A stretch of DNA of 64,000 nucleotides from an uncultured Dehalococcoidia bacterium (GTDB lineage: Bacteria > Chloroflexota > Dehalococcoidia > Lucifugimonadales > G958296245): positions 1,114,440 through 1,178,439 of the forward strand of contig OY282458.1 of NCBI GenBank assembly GCA_958296245.1, given 5' to 3'. The first letter of the stretch is position 1; every line of letters starts with the position of its first letter. Both the position numbers and the translations under genes were made by a program. Below are positions 38,825-47,775 of the stretch, one piece after another. The notes beneath the pieces were generated by a model that made no database searches, was not told the origin of the DNA, and saw only the letters and a list, made by a program, of their open reading frames with translations.

Positions 38825-39685
38825 ATGGGACTTATCAATTTCCTCAAGGACTACGAGCGACTGGCAAGGTTCAGGTGGGGTAATTTCGAGGGGATGAAGG
38901 GGCCCGGACCCATCTTTCTCATTCCGATCATACATGCCGCCAAGAAGGTAGACCTACGCACGGAAGTCATGGACATCCCGCGGCAGACGAACATCACCAA
39001 GGACAACGCCCCCATAGACATCGACTTCTTGGTCTACATGAGGGTCATGGCCGCCCAGGCGGAAAGGTCGGTGCTGGAGGTTGAGGACTACCGTTCAGCA
39101 GTCATCGGCCTGGCGACGACCACCCTCCGGGCGGTGGTCGGCGACATAGACCTCGACGACGTGCTGTCGCAGCGCGAGCGCATCAACAACACCCTCAGGG
39201 AGAAGCTGGACTCCGAGACCGAGCGTTGGGGCATCAAGGTAACCAACGTGGAGATACGGGAGATCGAGCCGCCGCGCGACATCCAGGAGGCGATGAACCG
39301 GCAGATGTCCGCTGAGCGCGTCCGCCGCGCCGTGGTGCGAGAGGCGGAGGGTACCCGAGAGGCGGCTGTCACGGTTGCTGAAGGCGAGAAACAGGCGGCG
39401 ATTCTCAAGGCCGAGGGTGAGAAACAGGCCGAGATATTGCAGGCCGAAGGCGATCAGCAGGCGGCGATTCTGCGCGCGCAAGGCTTCGCGGATGCCCTGA
39501 ATCAGATATACGTCGTGGCCCAGAACATCGACGCCAACACGCTGAGCCTCCAGTACTTTGACACTCTCAAGGAGCTGGGCGCCAGCGAGTCCACCAAGTT
39601 CATCTTCCCCATGGAGTTCACCAACCTGCTCAGCCCGTTCATAGACAAGAGCAAGGGCAGCGGCAACGAACCGAGCGGCAGCTGA
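38825..39685 (+). CDS. SPFH/band 7 stomatin-like protein
   Basis: 286 residues. KKVDLRTEVMDIPRQTNITK and APIDIDFLVYMRV are the stomatin core, followed by the long coiled-coil segment with repeated AEGEKQAAILKAEGEKQ units. The N-terminal membrane hairpin usual in this family is weak (GPIFLIPIIHA). The C-terminus ends FIFPMEFTNLLSPFIDKSK, like other slipins, the region NfeD proteases cut. The nfeD-slipin pair is normally adjacent; here it is split by the toxin-antitoxin pair. Confidence 0.88.
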   Translation: MGLINFLKDYERLARFRWGNFEGMKGPGPIFLIPIIHAAKKVDLRTEVMDIPRQTNITKDNAPIDIDFLVYMRVMAAQAERSVLEVEDYRSAVIGLATTTLRAVVGDIDLDDVLSQRERINNTLREKLDSETERWGIKVTNVEIREIEPPRDIQEAMNRQMSAERVRRAVVREAEGTREAAVTVAEGEKQAAILKAEGEKQAEILQAEGDQQAAILRAQGFADALNQIYVVAQNIDANTLSLQYFDTLKELGASESTKFIFPMEFTNLLSPFIDKSKGSGNEPSGS

Positions 39686-39743
39686 GGTTGTTCACGTGAG
39701 CCGCTTGGGCGCCCATCTCGGAGCGTAGGCCGGAGGTGGCATC

Positions 39744-41378
39744 GTGAGTATCATGGCGCGGATTCTGCTCTTCGGCGTCGTGGCCGTTGCCGTCGTGGTT
39801 GTTGCCGTCGTGGCCGCGGTGCTCCTATTCCTGCGCCAGTACAGCCGACCGGGCGAAGACACCGCACAGTTCATACCGTCGAGCGCGCCCCTTTACGTCT
39901 CCGTCAACCTTCGTCCGGGAATGGGCCAGATGAGGCTGGCCCGCGACGTAATCTCCCTGCTGGAGACGGACGACTTCATCGAAAAGCGAGACGAGATGCT
40001 GGAGGAGCTAGAGGACGCCACCGGTATCCACTTCCTCGATGACGTCACAACGTGGCTCGGGACCGACGTCTCGTTCGCCGTTCTCGATTTCGACTTGGAC
40101 CAGCCGGAGTGGGTCCTGCTGGCGCAGGTTAGCGACCGTGAAGCTGCCGCATACTTCGTAAAGGACATGGTGTCGTATCTTGAAGACGAGTTCGACGCGT
40201 ATTTCGACAGCGACACCTACGGCGGCGCCGATGTATGGGCGGAGGATCGTGACCGCATAGCCCTGGGACTCACGGACGCGTACATGCTGATGGGAGACAG
40301 CCGGGACACGGTGCAGGACGTGATCCGCAACATGAGGCGCCCGCCCTCCGAGCCGCTGGCAGATGACGAGGCGTTCATCGCGGCGCAGGAATTGGTGTCC
40401 GCCCAGCGCGTCATGTTCGCCTACGCGCGTACCGAGTTTGTGGACACGCTCTACGAGGCCATCGACCCTTACGGTGACTTAGAGGACTCGCTCAGGGACG
40501 TCAGACGCAGCATACCGGAGTACGTGGCGGCCTCAACGTCGTTCGTCGAGAACGGCGTCCGTCTGGACGTCGCCGCCAATACCCCCTCGGGAACGTTCAC
40601 CCTGGACACCGAGAACCGGCTCCGGTCGGCCAAGGTGCTGCCGGAGGATACCCTCATACTGTCTTCGGGCGTTGGCGTCCGGGAGGCTTGGGAAGAGGGT
40701 AAGAAGGCCCTCGGCCAAGATGCCTACGGGGCGCTTCTGGAGGGCTTCAAGGACGCAACGGGTATCGACCTGGAGCGAGACGTGATCGAATCGATTACCG
40801 GCGAGGTTGCCTTTGCGCTGCTTCCAAGTGAAGTCCGGTTCGATCAGTTTGGAATGGATGAGAGCGGGACCATAGAGGCCCTACTGATGGCCGACGTCGA
40901 GAGTCCTGGGGGAATCGAGAACGCCTTGGACGAGCTCGCCGGCATACTTGAGGACCAGGGGCTCGACGTCGACAGGGAACCACTCGGCGTCTATGAGACT
41001 GTTACAGCTACCATGGACCTTCTGCTTGGCGACTACCGGCCGGGCTACGTCGTGACCGAGGATTGGGTGGTCGTGGGGAGCAATATCGACAGCTTGGAGG
41101 AGTTCTACGACGCGGCGACGGGCGGCGTGGACGTGCTGAGCTCGGAGGCCGAGTTTGCCCGGCTCGCCGGCATGGCGCCCAGTCCGCTCCACCACCTGTT
41201 CTTTGCGGACATGTCGGGCATAATCGCGATGGTCGAAAATGCCTTGGGTGACGAATTGCTGTCCGGCTACAGACGCGGCGTGAAGCCGTTCGTCGAGCCG
41301 TTGAACGCCTTGATGATGACGGGATCGATCGCTGACGAACGGATGCGGTTCATGGTCGTGCTAACGCTCCATGAGTAG
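39744..41378 (+). CDS. DUF3352 protein with N-terminal membrane anchor
   Basis: 544 residues from GTG (GGAGG seven bases upstream). Residues 7-30 are one membrane helix (LLFGVVAVAVVVVAVVAAVLL); the rest is extracytoplasmic and matches DUF3352: PSSAPLYVSVNLRPG, TWLGTDVSFAVLD, LLAQVSDREAAAYFVKDMV, and repeat-like halves. Known mainly from cyanobacteria and Chloroflexota, with no proven role. Follows the SPFH gene by 58 bases, so possibly cotranscribed. Confidence 0.82.
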   Translation: MSIMARILLFGVVAVAVVVVAVVAAVLLFLRQYSRPGEDTAQFIPSSAPLYVSVNLRPGMGQMRLARDVISLLETDDFIEKRDEMLEELEDATGIHFLDDVTTWLGTDVSFAVLDFDLDQPEWVLLAQVSDREAAAYFVKDMVSYLEDEFDAYFDSDTYGGADVWAEDRDRIALGLTDAYMLMGDSRDTVQDVIRNMRRPPSEPLADDEAFIAAQELVSAQRVMFAYARTEFVDTLYEAIDPYGDLEDSLRDVRRSIPEYVAASTSFVENGVRLDVAANTPSGTFTLDTENRLRSAKVLPEDTLILSSGVGVREAWEEGKKALGQDAYGALLEGFKDATGIDLERDVIESITGEVAFALLPSEVRFDQFGMDESGTIEALLMADVESPGGIENALDELAGILEDQGLDVDREPLGVYETVTATMDLLLGDYRPGYVVTEDWVVVGSNIDSLEEFYDAATGGVDVLSSEAEFARLAGMAPSPLHHLFFADMSGIIAMVENALGDELLSGYRRGVKPFVEPLNALMMTGSIADERMRFMVVLTLHE

Positions 41379-41413
41379 CGGGAAAAGGGCAACGCACTTC
41401 GTAAAGGGTGAGT

Positions 41414-42172
41414 ATGTACGACACGACGGCCACGCACTTGGACCTGGAACGCAGCGGTGTTGACACGGCGGTGCTTCCGGTGGGAGCCATCGAGCAGCAC
41501 GGGCCGCACCTCCCGCTGTCAGTGGACTGGTTTCAGGGCGAAGTCGTTGCAAGGAGAGTGGCCGATCGGCTCGACGCCTACCTTCTCCCCGGGATGCCTT
41601 TCGGGTGCTCGCAGGCGCACGAGGGCTTCCGGGGCTCGATCTTCCTTGCCCAGGAGACCCTCGGCGCTGTCGTGAAAGATATTGCAAAGAGCCTGCTGGA
41701 ACAGGGCTTCCGCCGCGTAGCCGTGCTCAACTTCCACGGCGGCAACCTGATACTGAAGCTCGCCGTGCGCGACCTGAACCTCAGCCAGCGCTTGGGGAAG
41801 GTCGTGCTGGTCAGTCCCGCCCACGACGCGAGCGCCGAGCTTAGCGAGGTGCTGGACGGCTACGGCAACGAGCAGCACGCCGGCGAGCTCGAGACATCCA
41901 TCATGATGTACGCGGCGTCCGAGCAGGTAGGGCCGTCGCGGGTCGATCACGTCCCCGGCGTGGGGCCTGCATATTTCGATTACCTGCCTATGAAAGAGTT
42001 CTGCCCCGACGGGGTGTGGGGACGCTCCAGCCTGGCCACGGCAGAGAAGGGTAGGCTGGCGGTCGAGGCTATGGCGAGCTATACCGTAGGCTATCTGCAA
42101 GATACCTTCGCGAGGCTCGGTGTGCCCGGAAGGCGTCCACCTCTCGAGTCCACGCCCGCCCGGGGGACATGA
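41414..42172 (+). CDS. creatininase-family amidohydrolase
   Basis: 252 residues from the ATG at 41414, chosen because AAAGGG fits it better than the GTG at 41408. The metal-site blocks are AIEQHGPHLPLSVD (Glu, His, Asp), NFHGGN and the later Glu in AGELETS. The family cleaves cyclic amides or carries out related steps in redox cofactor and riboflavin-like pathways. Overlaps the next gene by four bases, so the two proteins probably act together. Confidence 0.85.
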   Translation: MYDTTATHLDLERSGVDTAVLPVGAIEQHGPHLPLSVDWFQGEVVARRVADRLDAYLLPGMPFGCSQAHEGFRGSIFLAQETLGAVVKDIAKSLLEQGFRRVAVLNFHGGNLILKLAVRDLNLSQRLGKVVLVSPAHDASAELSEVLDGYGNEQHAGELETSIMMYAASEQVGPSRVDHVPGVGPAYFDYLPMKEFCPDGVWGRSSLATAEKGRLAVEAMASYTVGYLQDTFARLGVPGRRPPLESTPARGT

Positions 42173-43179
42173 AGGTCATCGATAGGGTGCTCATTGCGGG
42201 CGGCCCGGAGCCTCTGTCCAGGGCCCTGGCAGGCGTCCAGCTCTTGCCCAACGGGAGCCTTCTGGTCGGATACCGCCTAGCCAGCCGCCACCCAGTGGGC
42301 GGCCACGACATGATCGACGACGGGGCCGTGGTGACGACGCGGTCACTCGATGACGGGCGCACGTGGTCAGAGCCGCGTCCGGTCGCCGCGCTGCCGGGCT
42401 GGGACTGTAGCGGGGGCAACCGCATGGTGCAGACGCCCGAAGGCGACCTGGTTATGTTCGTAATGCGGGCCCGGCGTGCCGGCCGGCCCGAGTCACACGT
42501 CCACCCAATACGCTCCACTGATGGCGGTCTGACGTGGGGGCCAATGGGCCCTGAGATGGCCTTGTTCGGCGGGTCCACCGAGCCTCACGCTATGCGCCGC
42601 GCACTGATTACGAGTGACGGCGACTGGGTGTTGCCCGTCTACGGCGCCGACGAGCCGGGAGGGGACACGTACGCAGCCGTGGCCTTCTCGTCCGACGCAG
42701 GGCAGACTTGGGGCGACAAGGTGGTGCTGGCGCGGTCGCCGGAAGTTACGTTCTACGAAGCTGACTTAATGAGAATGCCGGACAGCCGACTCATGGCTGT
42801 AATCCGCACCCAGAATCCGCCCTTCGATAGCTACCTGTCCTACTCTGCCGACGAGGGCCGGACGTGGACGGAGCCGCGTCGACTGCCGTTTCAAGGACAG
42901 ACGCCCTTCCTGTTCGAGCTGCGCTCCGGCGCCATAGCTTGCTTCTACCGCGACCGCAACCCTGAGCGCCCCGGTGTCAGCGTAAGTGTGACCACCGACG
43001 GCGGCGGAGAATGGGTCTACGCGGCGCAGATATACCAGGGCACGGACTGGAACTGCGGCTATCCGTCGGTGGTGAGGCTACGCGACGGCCGCCTTTTCTG
43101 CGTCTACTACTCATGCTACGAAGGCTTCGGATCCGAGGTCCACGGCGTCTACGTCAGCGAGGACGCCGATTATCCTTAA
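42169..43179 (+). CDS. Asp-box (BNR) sialidase-like protein 5
   Basis: 336 residues, ATG overlapping the hydrolase stop. Asp boxes: RSLDDGRTW, RSTDGGLTW, FSSDAGQTW and YSADEGRTW, with a degenerate last one (VTTDGGGEW). Most like an exo-alpha-sialidase family member; no export signal. Coupling with a creatininase-type amidohydrolase is unusual for a glycosidase and suggests a shared substrate, which cannot be named from sequence. Confidence 0.85.
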   Translation: MKVIDRVLIAGGPEPLSRALAGVQLLPNGSLLVGYRLASRHPVGGHDMIDDGAVVTTRSLDDGRTWSEPRPVAALPGWDCSGGNRMVQTPEGDLVMFVMRARRAGRPESHVHPIRSTDGGLTWGPMGPEMALFGGSTEPHAMRRALITSDGDWVLPVYGADEPGGDTYAAVAFSSDAGQTWGDKVVLARSPEVTFYEADLMRMPDSRLMAVIRTQNPPFDSYLSYSADEGRTWTEPRRLPFQGQTPFLFELRSGAIACFYRDRNPERPGVSVSVTTDGGGEWVYAAQIYQGTDWNCGYPSVVRLRDGRLFCVYYSCYEGFGSEVHGVYVSEDADYP

Positions 43180-43295
43180 CGCCGATCCGTTGTGATGGCG
43201 CCGCGAACCGTTCAGTGCGGGCTAACATGCTGCGGGAGGAATCCCCGTATTTTTCTACAGCCTGCCAATGCGGTGAGACCGTGGCAGCGCCCGCC

Positions 43296-44315
43296 TCATG
43301 GCCAGAGCAGCTCGTTGCCCTCATAGACGGCCTCTAGGGATCGGGTCTCGAAGGCGGCTCGGAAGTCGAAGGGCCGTTGGATGGCTTCGAATTCCACCAA
43401 GTGTTCGTACAGCTCCCGCCACTGGCTCTCTGTCATCCATCCGATCCCGTTTTGGTCGGTCAGGGGGCTAACGGCGTCGGCGAGCTCGGCGTCCAGCATG
43501 AATTGCATGTGAGCGCGGTCCTCTTCGGGCGCATACTTCATTATCGTGTCCATCGCCTCCTCCGGATGACCGATCACGTACTCTATCCCCTTCAGTGTCG
43601 CCTTGAGGAAGCGCTCGACCAAGTTCGGACGGCCATCGACGATGTCCTGCCGGGTGATGTAGGTCAGACCCATAGTTGGCACGCCAAAGTCGGCCGGGTC
43701 CCATATGTCCAGATCGAAGCTGGAGTCCGGGAGGTTGCGTACGATGTAAGGCTCATTGGACTTGAAGACTGCCAGCACGTCTACCTTGCCTTCAGTAAGG
43801 ACCCTGGGATCGAACCCGGCGTTCACCTCCTTGATGGTCGAGCGGTCGACCCCCGCCGCTTCGAGCATGGCGAGGTAGTCGGGGGGGATCGAGATCTTGT
43901 AGCCGAAGGTCCTCCCCTCCCAGTCGTCCAGAGATTCGATGCCGGATCGCCGCAGCGCTGCGTAGGCCTGCTGTCCTCTCTGCCCGAACAGGGCCAGGGC
44001 GACGATCGGAATTTCCGGGTCGGAGCGCCGCTTCAGAACTGAGGCTGCTGCTGCGGTCGTGAAGTCAACGTCGCCGGCCATCAGGAGTTGTAGATGCTGC
44101 CCCTTGGACGAGTGCAGGATATCCACTTCCAGGCCCTGTTCCTCAAAGAATCCCTCTTCCTGGGCGACGTAAGCAGCCACGAACGGGAGATTCGCTTGGG
44201 GTTTGAACCCCGCCATGAACACGACCTTGTCCGGCTGCGGCGCTGCGGCTTCTTCGGCGCCGCAGGCGGCCGCAGCCGCCAGGGCCATAATCGACAGCAG
44301 GACCGATAGTCTCAT
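43296..44315 (-). CDS. ABC transporter substrate-binding protein, NMT1/SsuA type
   Basis: 339 residues from the ATG at 44315 (GGAGGG eight bases upstream). Signal peptide with a lipobox-like LAAAAAC at 10-16; the mature protein has the NMT1/ThiY pattern: NLPFVAAYVAQEEGFFEEQGL, GDVDFTTAAAASVL. The ligand may be a nitrate, sulfonate or pyrimidine-type compound. Third gene of an ATPase-permease-binding protein operon on the minus strand. Confidence 0.85.
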   Translation of the reverse strand: MRLSVLLSIMALAAAAACGAEEAAAPQPDKVVFMAGFKPQANLPFVAAYVAQEEGFFEEQGLEVDILHSSKGQHLQLLMAGDVDFTTAAAASVLKRRSDPEIPIVALALFGQRGQQAYAALRRSGIESLDDWEGRTFGYKISIPPDYLAMLEAAGVDRSTIKEVNAGFDPRVLTEGKVDVLAVFKSNEPYIVRNLPDSSFDLDIWDPADFGVPTMGLTYITRQDIVDGRPNLVERFLKATLKGIEYVIGHPEEAMDTIMKYAPEEDRAHMQFMLDAELADAVSPLTDQNGIGWMTESQWRELYEHLVEFEAIQRPFDFRAAFETRSLEAVYEGNELLWP

Positions 44316-44352
44316 CCTGTGAACCCTCCGGGGACGTCGGCGTGCCGTGCGC

Positions 44353-45162
44353 TCACCTGAACGAGTCGTGCCAAAAGAGGATGCGCCGTTCCAAGTATGA
44401 GGTGAGCGCAGTGAGGGCAATCCCCATTATGGCGAGCACGAGCACCGCCGAGAACACCGTCGGCATGTCCAGGTTGGAATGAGCCACGCTGATAATACTG
44501 CCTATGCCCCGGTCTCCTGTAAAGTACTCGGCCACGAACGCGCCTATGACCGCCAGGGGTATCGCGATCCTGAACGCCGCGAACAGGTAGGGCAGGGAGC
44601 CGGGCGCCCGCAGTTTCCAAAAGACCTGCGCCCTCGACGCATTCAGCGAGCGAAACAGGTCAAGATACTCGGCGTTTGCGGCCCTCAGGCCGGCTAGCGT
44701 GTTCACCAAGACGGGAAAGAAGGTTATGAGCGCCGCTATCAACACCTTCGGAGTCGGCCCGAAACCGAACCAGACCACGAAGAGGACCGCCCACACCAGC
44801 ACGGGGACCACCTTCACCAACAAGGCCAGCGGGTACAGCGCTCTTTCCAGCAACTGCGATTGCGACATGATCGCAGCGTACAGGATGGCTACCGCAGATC
44901 CGAGCGCCCACCCGCCTATGGCAACGGACAGGGTGCTGGCCGCGTGTCCTGCGAAGAACGCGGGTTCGCCCAGGAGCCTGCTCCCCACGGCGGACGGCGC
45001 CGGTACGATGTAGACCGGGACGTCCGCCAGCCGCGTCCACACTTCCCATATCGTGACGATGAGGCCCAGTACCAGCGCCGGAAGCAGCAGCCTCCCGGCT
45101 GCGGGCCGGATGATCGATCCAAGCCGCGCCTCGGTACGAGTACTCCGGGGGCTCCGAGTCAA
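44353..45162 (-). CDS. ABC transporter permease, SsuC/TauC type
   Basis: 269 residues if started at the TTG at 45162, whose TTGA overlaps the ATPase stop; no ATG fits, and the longer frame runs antisense through the ATPase gene. Six membrane helices and the EAA loop (LRAANAEYLDLFRSLNASRAQ) before the conserved PYLFAAFRIAIPLAVIGAFV segment. Moves the ligand of the binding protein across the inner membrane. Confidence 0.82.
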   Translation of the reverse strand: MTRSPRSTRTEARLGSIIRPAAGRLLLPALVLGLIVTIWEVWTRLADVPVYIVPAPSAVGSRLLGEPAFFAGHAASTLSVAIGGWALGSAVAILYAAIMSQSQLLERALYPLALLVKVVPVLVWAVLFVVWFGFGPTPKVLIAALITFFPVLVNTLAGLRAANAEYLDLFRSLNASRAQVFWKLRAPGSLPYLFAAFRIAIPLAVIGAFVAEYFTGDRGIGSIISVAHSNLDMPTVFSAVLVLAIMGIALTALTSYLERRILFWHDSFR

Positions 45163-45968
45163 GCGGGAGACCCCGCTCCCGTAGCGGTTGGTCCACGATG
45201 CCCCTCCAAGGCAAGACTCTCTCGCACCTTCAGTACGTGCTCGGCGAAGATGCTCGACCCCTCCATTGCGTCGTCCCGGGGGCGCGGCATCTCGATCGGG
45301 ATATTTCGCAGTATCCGGCCGGGACCCGAGGACATGACGGCCACCTCGTCCGACATCATCACGGCCTCGGGGACGCTGTGGGTCACCAGCACCACCGTCC
45401 TGCCAGTGCCTTCCCATAGCCGCAAGAGCTCGAACCGCATGTGGGTGCGCGTAATCTCGTCCAGCGATCCAAGCGGCTCGTCCAACAGCAGCAGCGCCGG
45501 GGCCGATGCCAATGCTCTGGCGAAAGCGGCTCGCTGCTTCATGCCGCCCGACAACTGGTGTGGATAGTAACTACCGAATGCGGCAAGCCCCACCGCCCGT
45601 AGGTGGCCTTCTACTGTGTCGGGTCCGTGTCCCTGGCCGTTCGCGATCTCCAGAGGCAGGGCGACGTTATCAGTGACCGTCCTCCAGGGCAGCAGGGCCG
45701 GGTCCTGGAAGACGAATCCTATCCGGTTGCGGCGCCGGGCGCCTTCCGGGGCCGTCCCGTCTATCTCCACGGTCCCCGACGTGTGATCGATCAGTCCGCC
45801 AAGCACCTTGAGCAGCGTCGTCTTGCCGGCTCCGCTGGGACCTATGACCGACAGGAAGCTGCCGCGCGCAACTTCCAAATCAACCTTGTCGAGAGCGATC
45901 AGGGAGACGCCGGATACGTCGTATACGTGCGTAAGCTCACGAACGACCACGTGGGGCGTCTTGTCCAA
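45159..45968 (-). CDS. ABC transporter ATPase, SsuB/TauB type
   Basis: 269 residues. Walker A GPSGAGKTTL, Q-loop FQDPALLPWR, signature LSGGMKQRAAFARAL, Walker B LLLLDEPLGSLD, H-loop VTHSVPEA. LPWRTVTDNVALPLE is the mark of the nitrate/sulfonate/taurine group. First gene of the transporter operon; the operon start is in the gap before the repeat array. Confidence 0.92.
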   Translation of the reverse strand: MDKTPHVVVRELTHVYDVSGVSLIALDKVDLEVARGSFLSVIGPSGAGKTTLLKVLGGLIDHTSGTVEIDGTAPEGARRRNRIGFVFQDPALLPWRTVTDNVALPLEIANGQGHGPDTVEGHLRAVGLAAFGSYYPHQLSGGMKQRAAFARALASAPALLLLDEPLGSLDEITRTHMRFELLRLWEGTGRTVVLVTHSVPEAVMMSDEVAVMSSGPGRILRNIPIEMPRPRDDAMEGSSIFAEHVLKVRESLALEGHRGPTATGAGSPA

Positions 45969-46041
45969 TAGCGGCCTCCCGGAGATGTCTTAGTAATTAT
46001 CTCAAAAAGCCTGAGTTGATACCAACGGCGACCGTTAGTGT

Positions 46042-46746
46042 AACTGTTCAGACTTCGTGAAGTCCTTTTCGGCTGGCGCAGCCTCGAAGTAAGCAGACGT
46101 CTTTAGATCCCCACCCGCCCGCCCCTTGATAACTGGGGGCGCAGCCCCCAGACCCCCCTACCAGAGGGGAGACCCTCTCTGGACTTCCGCCTTCGAGTCT
46201 CACAGAGTCTGAACGTAGCCCCGGGTAGGCAGCCGTCTTTGATTCCCACCCGCCCGCCCCTTGGTAGCTGGGGCGCAGCCCCCAGACCCCTTGCCAGAGG
46301 GGAGACCCTCTCTGGACTTCCGCCTTCGGGTTTCCATGAGTCTGAACGTAGCCCCGAGTAGGCAGCCGTCTTTGATTCCCACCCGCCCGCCCCTTGATAA
46401 CTGGGGGCGCAGCCCCCAGACCCCCTACCAGAGGGGAGACCCTCTCTGGACTTCCGCCTTCGAGTCTCACAGAGTCTGAACGTAACCCCGGGTAGGCAGA
46501 CGTCTTTGGTTCCCACCCGCCCCTTGGTAACTGGGGCGCAGCCCCCAGACCCCTTGCCAGAGGGGAGAACCTCTGGACTTCCCCCTTCGAGTCTCACAGA
46601 GTCTGAACGTAGCCCCGAGTAGGCGGACGTCTTTGATCCCCACCCGCCCGCCCCTTGGTAACTGGGGGCGCAGCCCCCAGATACCCCCGCCAGAGGGAGA
46701 CCCTCTCTGGACTTCCGCCTTCGAGTCTCACAGAGTCTGAACGGTT
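46042..46746. repeat. five-unit array of the MITE-like element
   Basis: AACTGTTCAGACT (46042-46054) and AGTCTGAACGGTT (46734-46746) are terminal inverted repeats like those at 36.3 kb. Between them five units of about 131 bases follow, each with GCCCCTTGRTAACTGGGG, a GGGGGCGCAGCCCCC palindrome, CCAGAGGGGAGACCCTCTCTGG and a CAGAGTCTGAACGTA border. The open frames here are repeats in disguise. It fills most of the 1.0-kb gap between the transporter and coaX. Confidence 0.9.
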
Positions 46747-46988
46747 TTCACGTTAGTAGTTAGCAGGACTCTTGGGAGGCTGAGCAATACGGGGTGAGCA
46801 GGGGGGCGCAGTCCCTTTGTCGTGAGTCTGAGATCCCGCCCTGAGCCTGCCGAAGGGGTGTCCTTCAGCTACAATCCCCCTTCATACCTGTTAAGGAAGA
46901 GGCCCCTCGAGACGGTGGTATAATTGGGGCCAAGCTGGAGGGGCGCACTGCGCGCGCCTGTCGTTTCCGGGCAGCTGCGGGAGCCGAC
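46747..46988. other. region between the repeat array and coaX
   Basis: It holds a CCCTGAGCCTGCCGAAGGG motif at about 46841, of a kind widespread in environmental genomes, and the coaX promoter. No gene is seen. Confidence 0.6.
46916..46924 (+). promoter_or_regulatory. extended -10 promoter of coaX-coaBC
   Basis: TGGTATAAT (TG at 46916-46917, TATAAT at 46919-46924) is a good extended -10 box about 65 bases before the coaX GTG. No -35 is needed for this class and none is clear. Confidence 0.5.
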
Positions 46989-47762
46989 GTGCTACTGGCT
47001 TTGGATATAGGCAACACGAACATCAAGTTCGGCGTGTTCGACGACGCGCATGGATACTCTCCGGCGGCAACGTGGCGGGTTGCCAGCGACCGAAAGCGCA
47101 TGGCGGACGAGTACGCGGCCATGCTGCGGAACTTGTTGGAACTGGGGGGATACTCGGCCCCGGACGTAAGTTCGGCAGCCATATGCAGCGGCGTACCGCC
47201 GCTGACGCCGGAGATCGTGGGACTGTGCCGCACGTACCTTGGCATCGAGCCGGTGGTGGTTGGCGCGGGCGTCAGGACCGGCGTGAAGGTACTCTACGAC
47301 CCCCCGCGTGACGTCGGCGCCGACCGGATAGTAAACGCAGTGGGCGCGCTCAAGCTGTATGGAGGCCCGGCCATCATCGTGGATTTCGGCACCGGCACAG
47401 TCTTCGACGCCGTATCGGCGGATGCGGAGTACCTCGGGGGCGCCATTGCGCCGGGCATCACAATCGCGGCTGACGCGCTGTTTCACAACGCGTCTCAGCT
47501 GCGGCGGGTCGAGCTCCGCAGACCGGACGGGGTGATAGGCAAGAACACCGTCCACGCCCTCCAGTCCGGCTTGGTTCTGGGCTACGCAGAGATGGTCAAG
47601 GGGATGGTAGCTCGGTTCGCCGATGAGCTCGGCGGTCAGCCCAAGGTCATAGGCACCGGCGGCCTCGCCGACCTGATCGCCGAGGAGGCGGGAGTCTTCG
47701 ACGCGGTGAACCAGAACTTGACCCTGTCCGGTCTGCGCATCGTCCACGACATGAATCCTTGA
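46989..47762 (+). CDS. coaX: type III pantothenate kinase
   Basis: 257 residues from GTG, GGGAG seven bases upstream. CoaX motifs: LLALDIGNTNIKFGVF (phosphate loop), DVGADRIVNAVGA (substrate site) and IIVDFGTGTVFDAV. It phosphorylates pantothenate in the first step of coenzyme A synthesis. Directly followed by coaBC after 13 bases, so the operon covers three of the five CoA steps. Confidence 0.93.
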   Translation: MLLALDIGNTNIKFGVFDDAHGYSPAATWRVASDRKRMADEYAAMLRNLLELGGYSAPDVSSAAICSGVPPLTPEIVGLCRTYLGIEPVVVGAGVRTGVKVLYDPPRDVGADRIVNAVGALKLYGGPAIIVDFGTGTVFDAVSADAEYLGGAIAPGITIAADALFHNASQLRRVELRRPDGVIGKNTVHALQSGLVLGYAEMVKGMVARFADELGGQPKVIGTGGLADLIAEEAGVFDAVNQNLTLSGLRIVHDMNP

Positions 47763-47775
47763 AGGAGGCAATGAT

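Noticed and set aside
46048-46597. Overlapping minus-strand frames with repeats such as GGSPERVSPL
   Set aside because: They are the translated five-unit repeat array.
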